From Panonychus citri (Eukaryota; Arthropoda; Arachnida; Trombidiformes; Tetranychidae): a stretch of 64,000 nt of DNA. Each line of letters begins with the position of its first letter. Position 1 is the first letter of the stretch. The DNA lies in the NCBI RefSeq assembly GCF_014898815.1, contig NW_026515409.1, positions 1-64,000 on the forward strand, read 5' to 3'. The notes beneath the pieces are model-generated. The model was not told the DNA's origin and ran no database searches. It saw only the letters and a list, made by a program, of their open reading frames with translations. This document shows positions 15,601-27,485 of this stretch, piece after piece. Position numbers and translations under genes: made by a program.

Positions 15601-15601
15601 A
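76..15601 (+). CDS. HDAC4: Class IIa histone deacetylase (HDAC4/5/7/9 family), eight exons
   Basis: Signal-dependent transcriptional corepressor that binds MEF2 and shuttles between nucleus and cytoplasm. Exons by splice sites and frame: 76-79, 1029-1416, 3230-3282, 4057-4272, 11613-14109, 14197-14345, 15299-15431, 15553-15601; all phases join, giving about 1162 aa. The N-terminus carries the MEF2-binding type segment (HSAIASSEVK, LQEFVLNK) followed by a Q/P/H-rich stretch. Three 14-3-3 docking motifs are kept: RKTASEPN (Ser150), RTHSAPLP (Ser339), RPLSRASSSP (about Ser702). The deacetylase domain starts near residue 734, with PGHHAE (about 876), DWDVHHGNG (915-923) and GFDAA (about 1010). 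Tyr1054 in EGGY sits where vertebrate class IIa enzymes have His. The tail EEPMDQDVDK resembles the family C-terminus. The first coding exon is inferred: ATG at 76 plus one base, an in-frame stop at 22-24, donor GTACGT. The rest of the model is strong. Confidence 0.9.
1110..1310 (+). repeat. Low-complexity CAA/CAC tract coding Gln/Pro/His
   Basis: Triplet-rich stretch inside HDAC4 exon 2 coding runs of Gln, Pro and His. It lies between the MEF2-binding segment and the first 14-3-3 site, where vertebrate homologues are also poorly conserved. The minus-strand open frame over it is a shadow of this composition. Confidence 0.8.
1423..2030. repeat. (TC)n microsatellites in HDAC4 intron 2
   Basis: Three long TC tracts lie at about 1423-1453, 1765-1808 and 1966-2012. 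The rest of the 1417-3229 intron shows only AT-rich sequence. Confidence 0.85.
3573..3633. repeat. (GA)n microsatellite in HDAC4 intron 3
   Basis: About 30 uninterrupted GA units. The open frames on both strands here (poly Arg-Glu and poly Ser-Leu) are products of the repeat. Confidence 0.9.
4273..9804. other. Large HDAC4 intron, left part
   Basis: AT-rich DNA with many short aattaatt and atcatc words, and a small polyserine/His-like (atc)n tract at 5840-6030. I see no exon that would fit the phase-1 junction between 4272 and 11613, and no other gene until the antisense DM-domain gene. Confidence 0.6.
9805..10643 (-). CDS. DM-domain transcription factor (doublesex/DMRT type), nested in an HDAC4 intron
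   Basis: Putative DNA-binding regulator of the doublesex/mab-3 family, which controls sexual differentiation in animals. Exons on the minus strand: 10643-10565, 10454-10254 and 10058-9805; phases join and give 177 aa. The DM zinc module is complete: site 1 C13, C16, H28, C32; site 2 H19, C37, C39, C42, with the signature CAICLNHG...LKGHKRHC..RDCKCRKC. After a basic linker, the C-terminal part (NIQDLLHFFREELRL...LVVMVQDLEEA) looks like the helical Dsx-type dimerisation region; that part is inference. The last exon has a perfect donor, GTAAGT, overlapping its stop (9812-9807), so a longer spliced form with exons further left is possible. It lies wholly inside the HDAC4 intron, on the opposite strand. 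Confidence 0.87.
10644..11612. other. HDAC4 intron, right part; upstream region of the DM-domain gene
   Basis: Contains the presumed promoter side of the antisense DM-domain gene. The pyrimidine-rich stretch at 11450-11612 forms the acceptor of the large HDAC4 exon. No further gene seen. Confidence 0.5.
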
Positions 15602-18600
15602 AAATCTTAATCAACCAAAGTGATAGAAGCAATTAAAATAGAAAAGAATCTTTGTCAAAATTATAATCGAAAGTGATGTTTACACCATGATGACAATTTT
15701 GATTGCGAAAACAAATTGTTATTGGTTAAACTTTTTTTCATTTCTAAAGAAACCAGATTATAATCCAAAGGGAATATTTCCATTGCTTTAATTAACGATG
15801 ACAATGATTAAATTTAATCATGGATATTAAATGAAAGACAACAAGGTGACACTGATAATAATCATTTCATGTGCATCATCATCATTGTTATCATTCATAT
15901 TGTGTTGATTAACCAGACCCACTTGGTATGAAATCCACCACCACCACCACCTCCAACCACCAACCATCACCATCGTCATTATCATCAAGGTACATTCATA
16001 TACGTAAACCGCAAGGTACACCAAGCAAGAAGGATAAAGATATTAATGACAATTAATAGCAACAATTAACCAACCAGCAAGTTTCTCATTGGTGAAAAAC
16101 TGATCATCAACAACTACAAACCATTCACAACCGCACCCTCCAAAGATCATCTTATGCCAAAACACACACACTTTGCTATATAATTAATAATATTACTATT
16201 GTTATTATTATCATCATGATTATAATTACTTTTATTATTATTGTCTAATGTTTTAATTTAGATAATGATAATATTAAGACAACCTCCACTCTTGTTTAAC
16301 AACAATCCCCTTAATCTGATCATCTATCAATCTACTACTCTAATCAATTTTAACTATTACCTCTATTTCCGTCTTGGTCAAAGTAATTGAAGCAAACAAG
16401 ATTGACCCAAGAAGCCAATTAATTGGCTAATTAATATAAATATGATATTGTAACAATAACTTAGACTCGTAATTCGTATTAAGTGTTAATCACTGTCTCT
16501 CTTTCTCATATACAAAAACAACCAATTAGAAATACAATTAGCTAATTGTTAATAAGAAATCTTGTTTGCTTCTCTCTCTCTCCCTCTCTCTCTTTAATTG
16601 TCACAGTTTAAAAGTTAAATTACCAATTAATCTTTATTGGTAATCAAGATTTGTAATCTTAATCCTTTGAGAGACAAAAAGCTCAGTTAATCCTGCTAAT
16701 CAAAATTTTCTACCCACAATTAATGATTAGCAATTCTCAATCAATCGGACCATATTTGTTACTTTATAGCTTCACTGTTAAAAATTGTCACCCAAAATCC
16801 ATAACCAATCAATACAATAATGAAAACAATTTAAGTCAACAAAAAATTCACAACCAAATAAGAAACATAATTAACACTCATGGAAACTTGTTTACATATT
16901 ATGCTATTTAATAAGAAGATAAAAAAAAACCAAACAATTATAAATATTATAAGATAATATCATACAATACAATTAATATATTAATCTATTGCTACAATTG
17001 ATTGTTAATTAGCCTTTGGTTTTCCAAGAAAAAAAAGACAAGAATCTAATTCAAGTTCATCTTAATAGCCTTTGCCTTTCTCTTACACTCCCTGATTGTT
17101 TTCCTTAATTTGATAATATAAACTTAATTGTCTTGCCAGAAAAACTTTTCTCAATGAAGAATCAGAAAAAGTTTAAAATTGTAATTGAAATGAATCAACA
17201 TCGAGATGAATGAATCTGCTGAACCCTCAACAACCACCAAGGAATCACCTTTGCATTTGACTAATTTGTTTAATTACAATTTACTTGAAGACAAAACAAT
17301 GATTTGCCATCATCATCCTCATCCTCATCCGCATCCTCATCTAATATACATATGATTATATTTTGTTTCTTGTCTCTTTGTTCAATGTCAATACCTTGTC
17401 ATCTATTTCCCACTCCCACTCTCATCTTGACACCACTTCCACCTCCACCCTGAGCATCTCATCATTTTCTGTATCTTAACTCATATTTTGTTTCTGTTTA
17501 TCTTTTTCGTTCATTTCTCTTGTTTTCTTGGTCGATTGGCTTAATTGTCTAATTATCATTTCTATTACCATAATTATTATTATGCCAAAATTGTTAACAA
17601 ACAAATAAGATTTTCTAATCATTGACACACACCTCTGATGATAATTAATGATGAAAAGATGATCAAGACTAAATTAACTAAGGAATCAACCAGTTTCTCT
17701 AATTATTTTACAGTAAACTTTAAGTTATTTTGTAATTAACGAAATGATTAATGTTAAATTTTTGTTCCCTTTGTAACAATCATCAACATAATTAATTGTT
17801 TTCGACGTTATCGATATTTTTGTTTTCCTTTCCTTTCTCCTTTTCTTTTATTATTTCTAATTGTTACAATTAACTTTAATGTTTACTGTAAAATTGACAG
17901 AATCACAATGCTAGTCATTGATTAATAATCTATGATAATTATTACGATTTCAATATAATTATATAAATATAAATATTATACATAAATGTAATTCAGTTTA
18001 AACATTTCGATTTCTTTCATTTTTCAATCAAGATGATTTCGAATCAACAATTTATTTTTAATCATCACAATTAGACTGCCCTTACCTTGTTGATCATCTG
18101 ATTGTTTATTTTTTTCCTCATTACCTAATTGACTTTTTTTCCGCTGTTTTGTTTTATAAGAAAATACAATTAATCAATTTCCGATTCCAGTCATTTTTTT
18201 CTTAATTGTTTTCTAATGGATTACAATTAACCAATTGTCTCTCTCTCTCTCTCTCTCTCTTCTTAATATTAATGTAATATAAATGATGAATACCAACATT
18301 GTAAACAAACATTATATTGAATTTTCCTTGATCCGCTTTTCGTCCATAAAGAATCATAAACTGATAAGATTGTTAATTGTTTTCACAACAAATTAACTAT
18401 CGGAGTTAATTGGGTTTTATTATCAAGATTTTTTCCGCAAATTTTATGTTCTTTTCATGACAGTGGGATAAACTTTTAATCCGAAATGAAATGAGAGTGG
18501 ATAAGCTTTGTTTTTTTTGGTTCCATGATCAATTACAGCAATTAGAGTAATAAATAGAGATGAAAATAATGATTAGTATTAATCGATGGTCAAATTGTTG

Positions 18601-18765
18601 TTGGTCTTTTTTGACTTGATAAGAAAATATCGAATCAATAAATAATGTGGAATATAAGTCTCCTTTGAATAATATTACAATTCTTGTTCTAAGCTCTTAT
18701 CTAAAGATGGGTAAAGATAAATTTCGTGATCAAATAATTAGATGGGTCATATTGTTGCCTTTTTT
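15602..18765. other. Intergenic between HDAC4 and ADPGK
   Basis: AT-rich, with the HDAC4 3'UTR at its left end and a (TC)n tract at about 18237-18262. No convincing gene; the short open frames show no family features. The stretch 16824-17422 is the source of an inverted copy at 35150-35719. Confidence 0.6.
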
Positions 18766-20304
18766 TTAAATTTGAAGTACAAGACCAGCGGCGGAAACAT
18801 TATCACCTCCACCTCCAGTTTGTAAAACATTGGTGCAAACCAGAACAGGAGCCACACAGAATTGAATTTTCTGCTTGTTATCAAGAGTTTCTGACCAACA
18901 GGCTACTGGAACATTTGAATTGAAAACTATTCGTTGGATGTTTTGTTTTGAACTTCGTGTTGTTGAAAATGATTCATCCATGATTAGTCTCGCTTTCGCT
19001 GAGTCAATCTCATCAGATCCACATGTATGCCGATGTGAAGTAAGAGCAGCTTTAGCAGCGGCAGCAGCTGAATTTTTCCAATCAGAATTGGCATGAACTA
19101 GTATTGCTTGGAAAGCTAAAGTGTGAACATGAATCCGACTAATCCGACCATTTGTAAAGGAAAACATGGCCTCGTAAATGTCCCTCATTTGATCCAAAAC
19201 TGTAGCAACTCGAGGATATGGATCAGAGACCAGAGTTAAATTGCCAAAGGTTAACATTTGATAAAGATTAGGTAATTCTTGCTCATTCATTCCCAGCGAG
19301 TCAACATGGGGCAATATCAGTTGAATAATATCACGAAGGATAGTTTCGTCTGAATAAGATGCCATTTCAAAATGAAGTTTGGTCTGTTTATTATCACCAC
19401 GATGCTTGAAATTTTCTTTAATGTATGAACTAACTTTCTCCAATCGAGAGCGTTTCTTTTCACTATTTCCTGGATAACCTTCCATCATTTGTAAGCCTCC
19501 GATAACAAATAAATCAGGTTGAAAGTTATTCATTTGTCGGTGAAATATTTCCAATGATTTGAGAAGAGGATTATTATCATCATTATGTACAATAAAACGA
19601 TTCGCTCTTGGAGATGAGTAAAGGTCTAACCAATTCTCTCCAGTTGGATATTCAATTAAAAGATGAACATCATCGGTTTCCGTTGAAGGTCCAGCGATGG
19701 TTATACTTGAGGTCAAATATTTACTCAATTGAGGTGACATATGAGCTCCAAGTAAGATATTTTTGATCCCTTCTTTAGCCAAACGAGAAGCCATAATTGG
19801 TGCATTACCTCCAATAGATTTTAAAATATCACAGGTTTCACTAATTGAGACAAGTTCTTTAAATAAACTTTGATTGTTAATGTACCTTTCAGCTGCAGCT
19901 CCATGGTTAAAATAGTAAGCAAATACTTCGAGAAGTTCATCTTTATCATCAACTGATACATGGTGAAAAGGATTAACTGGTGGTTTATGATGATTTAAAA
20001 TTAAACATCGAGAAGGTACAACGTAGTCAAGACAAGCTCCATAACCAATGGCAATTTTAGCATTAACATTAACTTGACCATCTCTTTCAATAGCAAGTAA
20101 ACTATTCAATGTATCCACCAGCCGCTTCTCAATTGGCCTGAATGATGAAATATATGATTGATAACAAAAGGCAATAAATAAAATTAAAATTGGTATCGCT
20201 AAAAATGATTTGGTCCATTGACGTTGTTTCGATTTTGCATGATAAACATCAGCCGATTGTTTCTTTTCAGTTGAATTGTTTCCGAGTTTGTTTTCACTAG
20301 TCAT
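18766..20304 (-). CDS. ADPGK: ADP-dependent glucokinase
   Basis: Phosphorylates glucose using ADP as donor. The animal enzyme is an ER-associated member of the ribokinase-like fold. A single uninterrupted exon codes 512 aa from the first ATG (20304), close to the roughly 497 aa of the human protein; the frame is open further upstream but without an ATG. A hydrophobic segment at about residues 32-51 (FLAIPILILFIAFCY) is the expected membrane anchor. Family motifs include GYGACLDYVV, GGLQMMEGYP and GMNEQELP. The C-terminal GGGGDNVSAAGL places the catalytic base at Asp501. It is divergent from AK2, with about 675 bp between the two start codons. Confidence 0.92.
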   Translation of the reverse strand: MTSENKLGNNSTEKKQSADVYHAKSKQRQWTKSFLAIPILILFIAFCYQSYISSFRPIEKRLVDTLNSLLAIERDGQVNVNAKIAIGYGACLDYVVPSRCLILNHHKPPVNPFHHVSVDDKDELLEVFAYYFNHGAAAERYINNQSLFKELVSISETCDILKSIGGNAPIMASRLAKEGIKNILLGAHMSPQLSKYLTSSITIAGPSTETDDVHLLIEYPTGENWLDLYSSPRANRFIVHNDDNNPLLKSLEIFHRQMNNFQPDLFVIGGLQMMEGYPGNSEKKRSRLEKVSSYIKENFKHRGDNKQTKLHFEMASYSDETILRDIIQLILPHVDSLGMNEQELPNLYQMLTFGNLTLVSDPYPRVATVLDQMRDIYEAMFSFTNGRISRIHVHTLAFQAILVHANSDWKNSAAAAAKAALTSHRHTCGSDEIDSAKARLIMDESFSTTRSSKQNIQRIVFNSNVPVACWSETLDNKQKIQFCVAPVLVCTNVLQTGGGGDNVSAAGLVLQI

Positions 20305-20979
20305 CTTTTCCGGTTTTCTGGTTAGTATATAAAGTTTATTGGTCTGAGAATATTTTTTCCAAAACAAAAAGCGAAAATATCAGCAAACCAAAACGACTAA
20401 AGTAAAACAGTAAAGGATAGGAAATGAGGCCAGTAGATGAGGTACTTTTTTCTCGTAAAAATTTACAGATTCATTTGGTGATAATTGAATCAAGGTTGAT
20501 TACGTTGATCAGTTTTTGTTTACCATCGGCAAGGAGAGTCAATGGATTAGAAGCTGGGTAAGGGTTAAGGAGAGAAACAAAGATGAAAACCCAAAGAATT
20601 GTTTCAAGTTACGATGATACACTTTTCTGATCAATGATGAATCTCAATAAAAGATGGCACAATTTAAATCAATCGAGTATTACTCATGAGAAAAGAAAGA
20701 ATAGAAAGTTGATCGATAATCAGAAAGGAAAAACAATTAAACTGAAAGATTAACATATGAGATAAACAAAAGAACAAACGTCGATTCACTGCGCCTCTGG
20801 TGGAAAAGAAAAGAAAACAACTTAAATTCTTTTCCATCTGTTGGATTGACTTTTTTTTCTGGTCTTTTAATATTCTAGTTGATTTGGTTTCCTTTTTTGA
20901 TTGTTGGGTTATTTTTCTTTGAAATTATTGTAGTAATTGTTTTATTTTTTTTCTATTTTGTGATTGATTCGCGTTGAAG
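20305..20979. promoter_or_regulatory. Divergent ADPGK/AK2 intergenic region
   Basis: Both genes start from this interval in opposite directions, so it must hold both promoters. A TATATAAAG word sits at 20334-20345, but its orientation and spacing do not clearly fit either gene. No other gene seen. Confidence 0.4.
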
Positions 20980-22358
20980 ATGCCACCATCTAATTCTAAC
21001 AGGGAATCAGCTCCTGATTTTAGTGATCGAGCTCGTGCAACATTTGCTTACCAGAAACTCTATTCCAACCGAAGTGGGATTAATGCAGTTTTCCTTGGTC
21101 CTCCTGGTTCTGGTAAAGGAACTCAGGCTCAACATGTTAAATCAACTTATGGTGTTTGTCAATTAGCTACTGGTGATATGCTTAGAGCGGAGGTTTCATC
21201 TGGTTCAGATTTGGGTAAATATGTTAAAAATATAATGGATTCTGGTAAATTGGTTGATGATGAGCTGGTAGTTAAACTGATTGATTCCAATCTGGATAAA
21301 CCTGAATGTGGGAATGGATTTCTTCTAGATGGATTTCCACGGACTGTTGTTCAAGCTGAGAAGGTAATTTAACTTGAGTAATAATTGACATTGACTTGAC
21401 ATACAAGAGACAAAAGAAAAAAAAACAAGTCAAAACATGTAATACATGTAAACATCAACAATCTAGTGTAGTAATTATACAAAGGAAAATGATCATTTTT
21501 TTGGTAATAAGTTTCAGATGAGGATGGAGATGATTTTGATTTAAACTGATCAAAGATTAATTGTCTTATTATTTACCCAACTGTAGTTAACTGGTGCTTA
21601 TGTGTGTATTGGTGAAAATACATTGGATTCTATGTTAACTTTTGATCAAGTTCAAAATATATCTCCAATCAAATCAACTCTTAGTGATTATCGAATCTTT
21701 AATCTCTGTCTTGAAATTGAGGCACCGACTTTAGATTTTAATCACCTTGTTATATGAACATAGGAAAACGTTATACTGGAGAAAATCTAACAATCATGAC
21801 TCGACTTTTTTTATCTCGTTCTCTTTTCTCATTTAACTTGATTTTAATCTAATCATCTCTTTGTTTCCTTTTATTTTCAGTTGGATAATTTACTAGAGAA
21901 AAGAAATACTCAGCTTGATTCAGTTATTGAATTTAAGGTTAATGAAGATTTACTTGTTCGCCGTATTTGTGGTCGTCTTATTCATCCTTCCAGTGGTAGA
22001 ACTTATCATGAAGAATTTTATCCTCCAAAAAAAGACATGATTGATGATGTGAGTATCAAATTGTTAACATTATTGTTTAATTCGAAATACTAATTCTATC
22101 TATTTTACTTCCTTGTTGGCTCATATATTTTTACAGGTAACTGGTGAACCTTTGATCCGTCGGTCTGACGATAACCCGGAGGCATTGAGAAAAAGACTAC
22201 AAACCTATGATGATCTTACCAAACCGTTAGTTTCTTATTATATCAAGAGAGGAATCCACTCTTCAGTTGATGCTGATCTTAAACCGGATCAAGTTTTCAA
22301 CCAAATTAAATCTGCCTTCGAAAAATCCAAGATGAAAGATCAAGTAATTTTCATCTAA
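20980..22358 (+). CDS. AK2: Adenylate kinase 2 (long-type, mitochondrial intermembrane)
   Basis: Catalyses AMP + ATP to 2 ADP. Three exons (20980-21363, 21881-22048, 22137-22358), all phase 0, give 257 aa against about 239 in human AK2; the extra length is an N-terminal leader of about 35 residues. Seen in order: P-loop GPPGSGKGT (40-48), CQLATGDMLRA, NMP-binding part with DGFPRT, long LID segment (GRLIHPSSGRTYHEEF...), DDVTGEPLIRRSDD and a C-terminus DQVIFI like the vertebrate enzyme. The LID length makes this the long form. The starting ATG has a good context and replaces an upstream TTG in the same frame. Confidence 0.95.
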
Positions 22359-22542
22359 ACAACAATTGATTAATCTCCCATTGGAATCCAACACAAATAA
22401 AGCTCCTTAAACTTTCCTGTTGATAATTTTGATTGTTCATCTGAAAATCATTCAATTGAATTTTCACCTTAATCCAGTGCAAGGAATTAAACAAACGGCC
22501 GTTGCCATGATGATGAGAATGAGGATAATTATGGCAATTAAA

Positions 22543-22577
<35 letters not shown>

Positions 22578-23129
22578 AAATTTCTTTACTTCGTTTATGT
22601 TAATATTTTAAGTACAAATTTAATGCAATTAAATGTTGTCTACCTGTTGATTTAAAAATTAACCAGCTAATCAACCAATTCAACAACAAAAGGGACTCAA
22701 CTAATTATTCATGTTAAAACAATTAAACAAAATGAAAGCATCATAATCCATGATTAATTAAGCAATAGATTGGTTTACCTTTTAATCATGTCAGTTATCT
22801 TGAATTAATTAAAATCCAATAGTTAATAAATTGTACACACAATCAATTGTTTTGGTATAATATTTTAATCAATCAAATAAAACAAAAATTGTCTTCAAAA
22901 TCAATCTAATCTAATCAATTAATTTCCTTTGCTGGTCAACAGATTAACAAACTAAATTAGATAATCAGTTTGACTTTTCACAAAATTTAATTTCTCACTC
23001 ACTTTGATCAATGTCTCTTCCCAATCACCATTAACGTTTTCCTCAGGATTTTAATTAAGTGTTTCTCTAATCATGATTTATCTCAATTCATTTGAATTTT
23101 CATGTTACTAATTAACTTTTCTTATATTG
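22359..23129. other. AK2 3' flank with (TC)n tract
   Basis: AT-rich, with a (TC)n tract at about 22545-22573. The stretch around 22487-22550 reappears inverted at 35080-35151. No gene seen. Confidence 0.6.
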
Positions 23130-24856
23130 TTACAATTAAATTTGACACTGATCATGCAGTTATATTCAAACCTCCTAAAGTTAATCACAATCACCAAGCC
23201 TTTGGATCATCTGTTGCTATAACTAAATCAAAGGACAGAATTAGGTAATTTTGATCTGTTAATTGTTTACTAAATTAAAGCTACATTTGATTAACTTTTA
23301 GGTTTATCATTGGAGCTCCTAAAGGTAGTTCAAATTTAATTACAATTCCTCAAACTGGATTAGTTTATTCCTGTTGTTAATGATAACTGAAATCATCAGA
23401 ATGTAACGAAATTCAATTAGACTTAAAAAGTAAGTAAGTTGATCAATGATCAAAAATCACAATTAATTGATTTCTCTTGGTTAGATAATAGTAAATTGGT
23501 TAAAATTAAGACTCCGTTCACTTCTGGGATGAATCTTGGATTAAATTTAGCCGTTGATCAAGTTAACAATTTAATCACAATCTGTGGTCACCTTCATGCT
23601 TACAACAATCAACAACCAACGGGTATTTGTTTCCTAGTTGATACAATTAACGATAAATTGGTGAAAATATTATCACCTCGAAGCAGAAAATGTAAGTAGA
23701 CAAAGTAATTAACAATAAGATTTGATTTAATTACAATTTTCTACCAAACAATTTAGCATTGACTTCAAATTCAATTAAAAAAACGTCATTCAAATCTTTG
23801 CAATCTCATGAAATGTTTGGTTTCTCATCGACATTCAATCACAATTCTGATTCAATTGTATTCGGAATTCCTGGTTTTGATATTTTCCGTGGAGCAATAT
23901 TATCACTAACCAACAATTTAAATCACCAACAATCAGCAAACATAACAGTAAACACAATTAAAGAATTGGATCAAGATTCTTACCTTGGTTATTCATTAGC
24001 AACTGGAATCTTTTTCAAATCGAGAGTTGAGTTAATTGTTGTTGGTGCTCCAAGAGGAAAACAATTAAAAGGCCAAGTAAGTTTAAAAATTATCTAATCA
24101 AATTATACGATTAATCAACAATTATATTGAAAATTATATTAGGTTATCATCATGTCACCAAATTCAGATGATTATTATGGTGAAATTATTCAAGATCTAG
24201 ATGGTCATCAACTTGGTGAATATTTTGGTTACTCAATCCAATCAATTGATTTGAATGCTGATGGTTATGATGATTTACTAATTGGTGCACCTTTTTATAT
24301 GCCTAAAAATAACCCAAGGGGCGATTGTGGTCAAGTCTATGTTTATTTCAGTGATGGTCAACAATTAAATGAGTCGCCAATCACCATTGATGGAGATTCA
24401 CTTTTCGGATCTCGATTTGGCTCATCATTAGCAACAATTGGTGATTTTGATTCTGATGGTTTTAATGGTAATTGGAAATGTTATATGATTTTATTATCAA
24501 CAATTAACTAAATCAGTGAATAAATTTTCTCTCTTAGATTTTGCTGTTGGAGCTCCACAGGAAAATGAAGGATCAGGTTCCGTTTATATTTATTCTGGTT
24601 CCACAATTAAATCAAGTAGAAAATATTTCCAGGTAAATGATACGATTTATAGTTGATTGATTGTTGATCATATGCTAAATTGTTTTTTAATTTGATTCTT
24701 ACAATTCAAGAAAATCGATTCCTCTAAATCATTTGGATTGTCCAGTTTTGGGTCCAGTATTTACTCAACAATTGACGTGGACAACGATAATTGCCCTGAC
24801 CTTTTAATTGGCTGCTCCATGTCCGATGCTGCCGTTTTATTAAGATGCCAAAGTTA
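23130..24856 (+). pseudogene. Integrin alpha beta-propeller, no leg or membrane domains; three in-frame stops
   Basis: Encodes the FG-GAP propeller of an integrin alpha chain (cell-matrix receptor). Exons as read: about 23130-23244, 23302-23426, 23486-23691, 23757-24076, 24143-24467, 24538-24632 and 24711-24856. Propeller landmarks: FIIGAPKGS, GMNLGLNLAVD, MFGFSSTF, YLGYSLATG...VVGAPRG, FGYSIQSIDLNADGYDDLLIGAP, FGSSLATIGDFDSDG and FGSSIYSTIDVDND, i.e. calcium-binding DxDxDG-like loops. The frame ends with TAA just after the last blade (LLRCQS), so thigh, calf and transmembrane parts are missing. Within the second exon three consecutive in-frame stops (TAA TGA TAA, 23378-23386) interrupt an otherwise open frame that resumes as ECNEIQLDLK. 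No start or signal peptide is evident. Most likely a degraded fragment; compensating sequence errors at the stops are possible. Confidence 0.75.
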
Positions 24857-25706
24857 AATTAGACTATCACAATTAACTGATCAACTTTATTGTAAATAAT
24901 TGTATTTAATTGCTTTTAATTTTCAATTCTTCTTCGTCTTCTTAATCATCCAATTATAGCCATTAATAAAATTTATTTAATCTGTTTTGTCTTAATAGAC
25001 AAACAAAGTTAATTGTGAATTTTGTCATTAATTTTTACTCATTAATTGGTGTCTTTGGTCACCATCAAGTCGTAGCAACAATTATGAGACAATTAATTTA
25101 ACCATGGTTACTTTTAATCATTTTTAATATGCTAATAGAGGATACATTGGGTTTGTGATTAACTATTCATTGATAATCAACTTAATTAGTTGATGAAACT
25201 CGATGGATTTAAATGAAATCAACCAAGCAAATTAGGTTATGATTAACCTTGACACTGACCTTGTCCATATTCAACAATAAATTAGTGATCAATAAAAGAT
25301 AATTATCATTTACATGGCATTAATATTAATGGTTAATTGTTAATTAGAAAAAAATTCGTAAATTAGTTAATTGTTACCTTTGTCTCTTTCCTGATAATCA
25401 TTGTGATGACTTTTTCCCTTTTGGGTTAATTGTAATATGATTATTTTGATCAGTCTCAGTGATTGTTGTACATAATTGTGAATTTGTATCAACTTGGAAA
25501 CAATTGATTTGATCACTATGATAATGGCTGTAAATGTAATGTTGATTACATGATTTGGATGATCAAATTGATTAAATTGTTTCCCTTCTAGAGGTGAGAA
25601 TGGATTAAACTGTGATTAGCTAATTACAGGCGATCCAGTTTAACTTGAAAATAATTGCTCTCAAACGGACATCGCACACCGAAAGGATCAATATGAACAA
25701 ATCGAT
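24857..25706. other. Intergenic, AT-rich
   Basis: No gene, RNA or repeat that I can support; many aattaattg-type words. Confidence 0.5.
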
Positions 25707-26054
25707 TTAACCCTTTTCTTTAGTTCCATCGATATTTTCGAGAAGAATGTGTTTGAATAACTCGTCAGAAGTTCGAGTTAAATCATAAATAGTATTTGGG
25801 TCGACATTTCTTTCAACACCGACCAACGAATATTTGATTGCTTGGAATGGTAATCGCCTGATGAACTTTTCGTCGATTGTAAAACAAAATTTCTCAGGGA
25901 ATTTATATGTTACTCCCCAATCGAGGAAAAAGACTTCAACCAATTTCTCTTCAGGCAAATGTTGAATCACTTTATTAATTATTCTAGAAAATGATTTTGA
26001 TCCTGAGTTCTCAACAATTCCAATACCAAGACAATTCTCGATAAATGCTTTCAT
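25707..26054 (-). CDS. Tudor-domain-like ORF, probably a fragment
   Basis: 115-aa frame starting with ATG at 26054. The central part (VEVFFLDWGVTYKFPEKF...IRRLPFQAIKYSLVGV) follows the Tudor pattern: a beta strand ending in D-[WY]-G, then a run leading to LP-x-QA-[IV] and a hydrophobic strand. Tudor domains of this extended type bind methylated arginine in germline/piRNA proteins, which normally carry several domains; here only part of one is seen and no flanking exon was found. Either a short single-domain protein or a remnant of a larger gene. Confidence 0.5.
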   Translation of the reverse strand: MKAFIENCLGIGIVENSGSKSFSRIINKVIQHLPEEKLVEVFFLDWGVTYKFPEKFCFTIDEKFIRRLPFQAIKYSLVGVERNVDPNTIYDLTRTSDELFKHILLENIDGTKEKG

Positions 26055-27485
26055 CGGCGTAAATTGTAATTTAGATAAATCTTTTTCGAAATTTTTTTAA
26101 GCATTTGAAATCAACTGAATTAAACTTATCAAGTTAATATTTATTAATATTATGATTAATAGATCGGAATCTCTTTTGTTTAATATCAGAAAAAAAATCG
26201 AAATTGATTTTGATCTCGAGTGGATTTGAATTGATTAATTGTTGATACTTTTGATTTACGAAGCAATTAAAGGTGATCAATTTCAACTTTTCATGGTTTG
26301 TTAATTGTCTAATTAAGTATCTACAATCAAAAATAAATTGAAAGTCACGAAGCTCAAATAATCAGTTAAGTTTAGATCTTCAACAATTACAATTAATTTC
26401 TTTGATTGTGTGCAAAGTTATGATCAAATTAAATAATTCATAGCATTCATAAATCTCAAACAAAGCATAATTAATGAGAGATTAATTTTTGAATGTAAAA
26501 CAATTAAGATGAGATCATAAAATGAATCTTGATTGGATATATCGTTAATTTTGTATAATCAAATTTTGGCGATTAATTAATGGTCCATAGTATTTAGGAC
26601 AATATTGATGAAGGTGAACAATTAATCGAGATTAGGTGAAGGATAAACGATAACAATTAATTAGGACCCATGATAATTAATATCAATCATCAGAGGGAGC
26701 AAATGATTAGAAAAAGTTGGATCAATTCTGTCAGAATACTTTTTAATTGTTATATAAGAGAATCTCTAGTCTACTCATTGAGCTTAATTGCTGTTTGGAC
26801 TTTAATTGTAATTGAGTTTGGTACAAAGTTTAACTGGAATAGTTCATCATTTGTGGTTAATTGTGAACAATCAAGAATAAGTAATGATCAGACTTGGATG
26901 TGAATACGATTTCCTTTTCCAAAAGTAAGTTGATACTTTTTTCTTGGAGTTTTTTTTATCTAAATTTGATTTCAATCCGTTTTAATCACAGTCTCTAATT
27001 ACTTGATTCTTTTTTTGATTGTTGATTATGCCTTTCCACTTTGAATGAATTCACTTGATTGTCAGGTCTATTTGATCAATTAAAATTGTCATTTGCTAGT
27101 GAATATATAATTACACCTGAATGACCATGAACACAGTTGGTTGACCATAATTCTTGATTCTGATTGTTACATGAATAACTCATGTTAATTTTTTGTTGTT
27201 ATTTCGCTTTAATTATGATCATTGGACCGATTGAAACAATGGTTCATATTTTGATTACTATTGATTACTAATCTAATACACATGATCACCGTGATAATTA
27301 GAGGTTATGATCAGTTTCATATCATTATTTTAAATCAACTGAACTGTTCATAGTATTATTTTCATATTCATCGTGGTGACAGTTAGATGGATTTTTTTTA
27401 ATATTGATCTTTAATTATAATAATTGAGAGTAAATTAGATTAATTGTGATTTTCCAATTTGATTAAAAAATTTGTATCATTGAAA
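26055..27485. other. Intergenic with an uncertain 77-codon ORF
   Basis: AT-rich. An open frame at 26670-26903 (+) encodes one hydrophobic stretch (VYSLSLIAVWTLIVIEF) followed by NWNSSS. It lacks homology I recognise and may be chance. The rest shows nothing. Confidence 0.4.
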
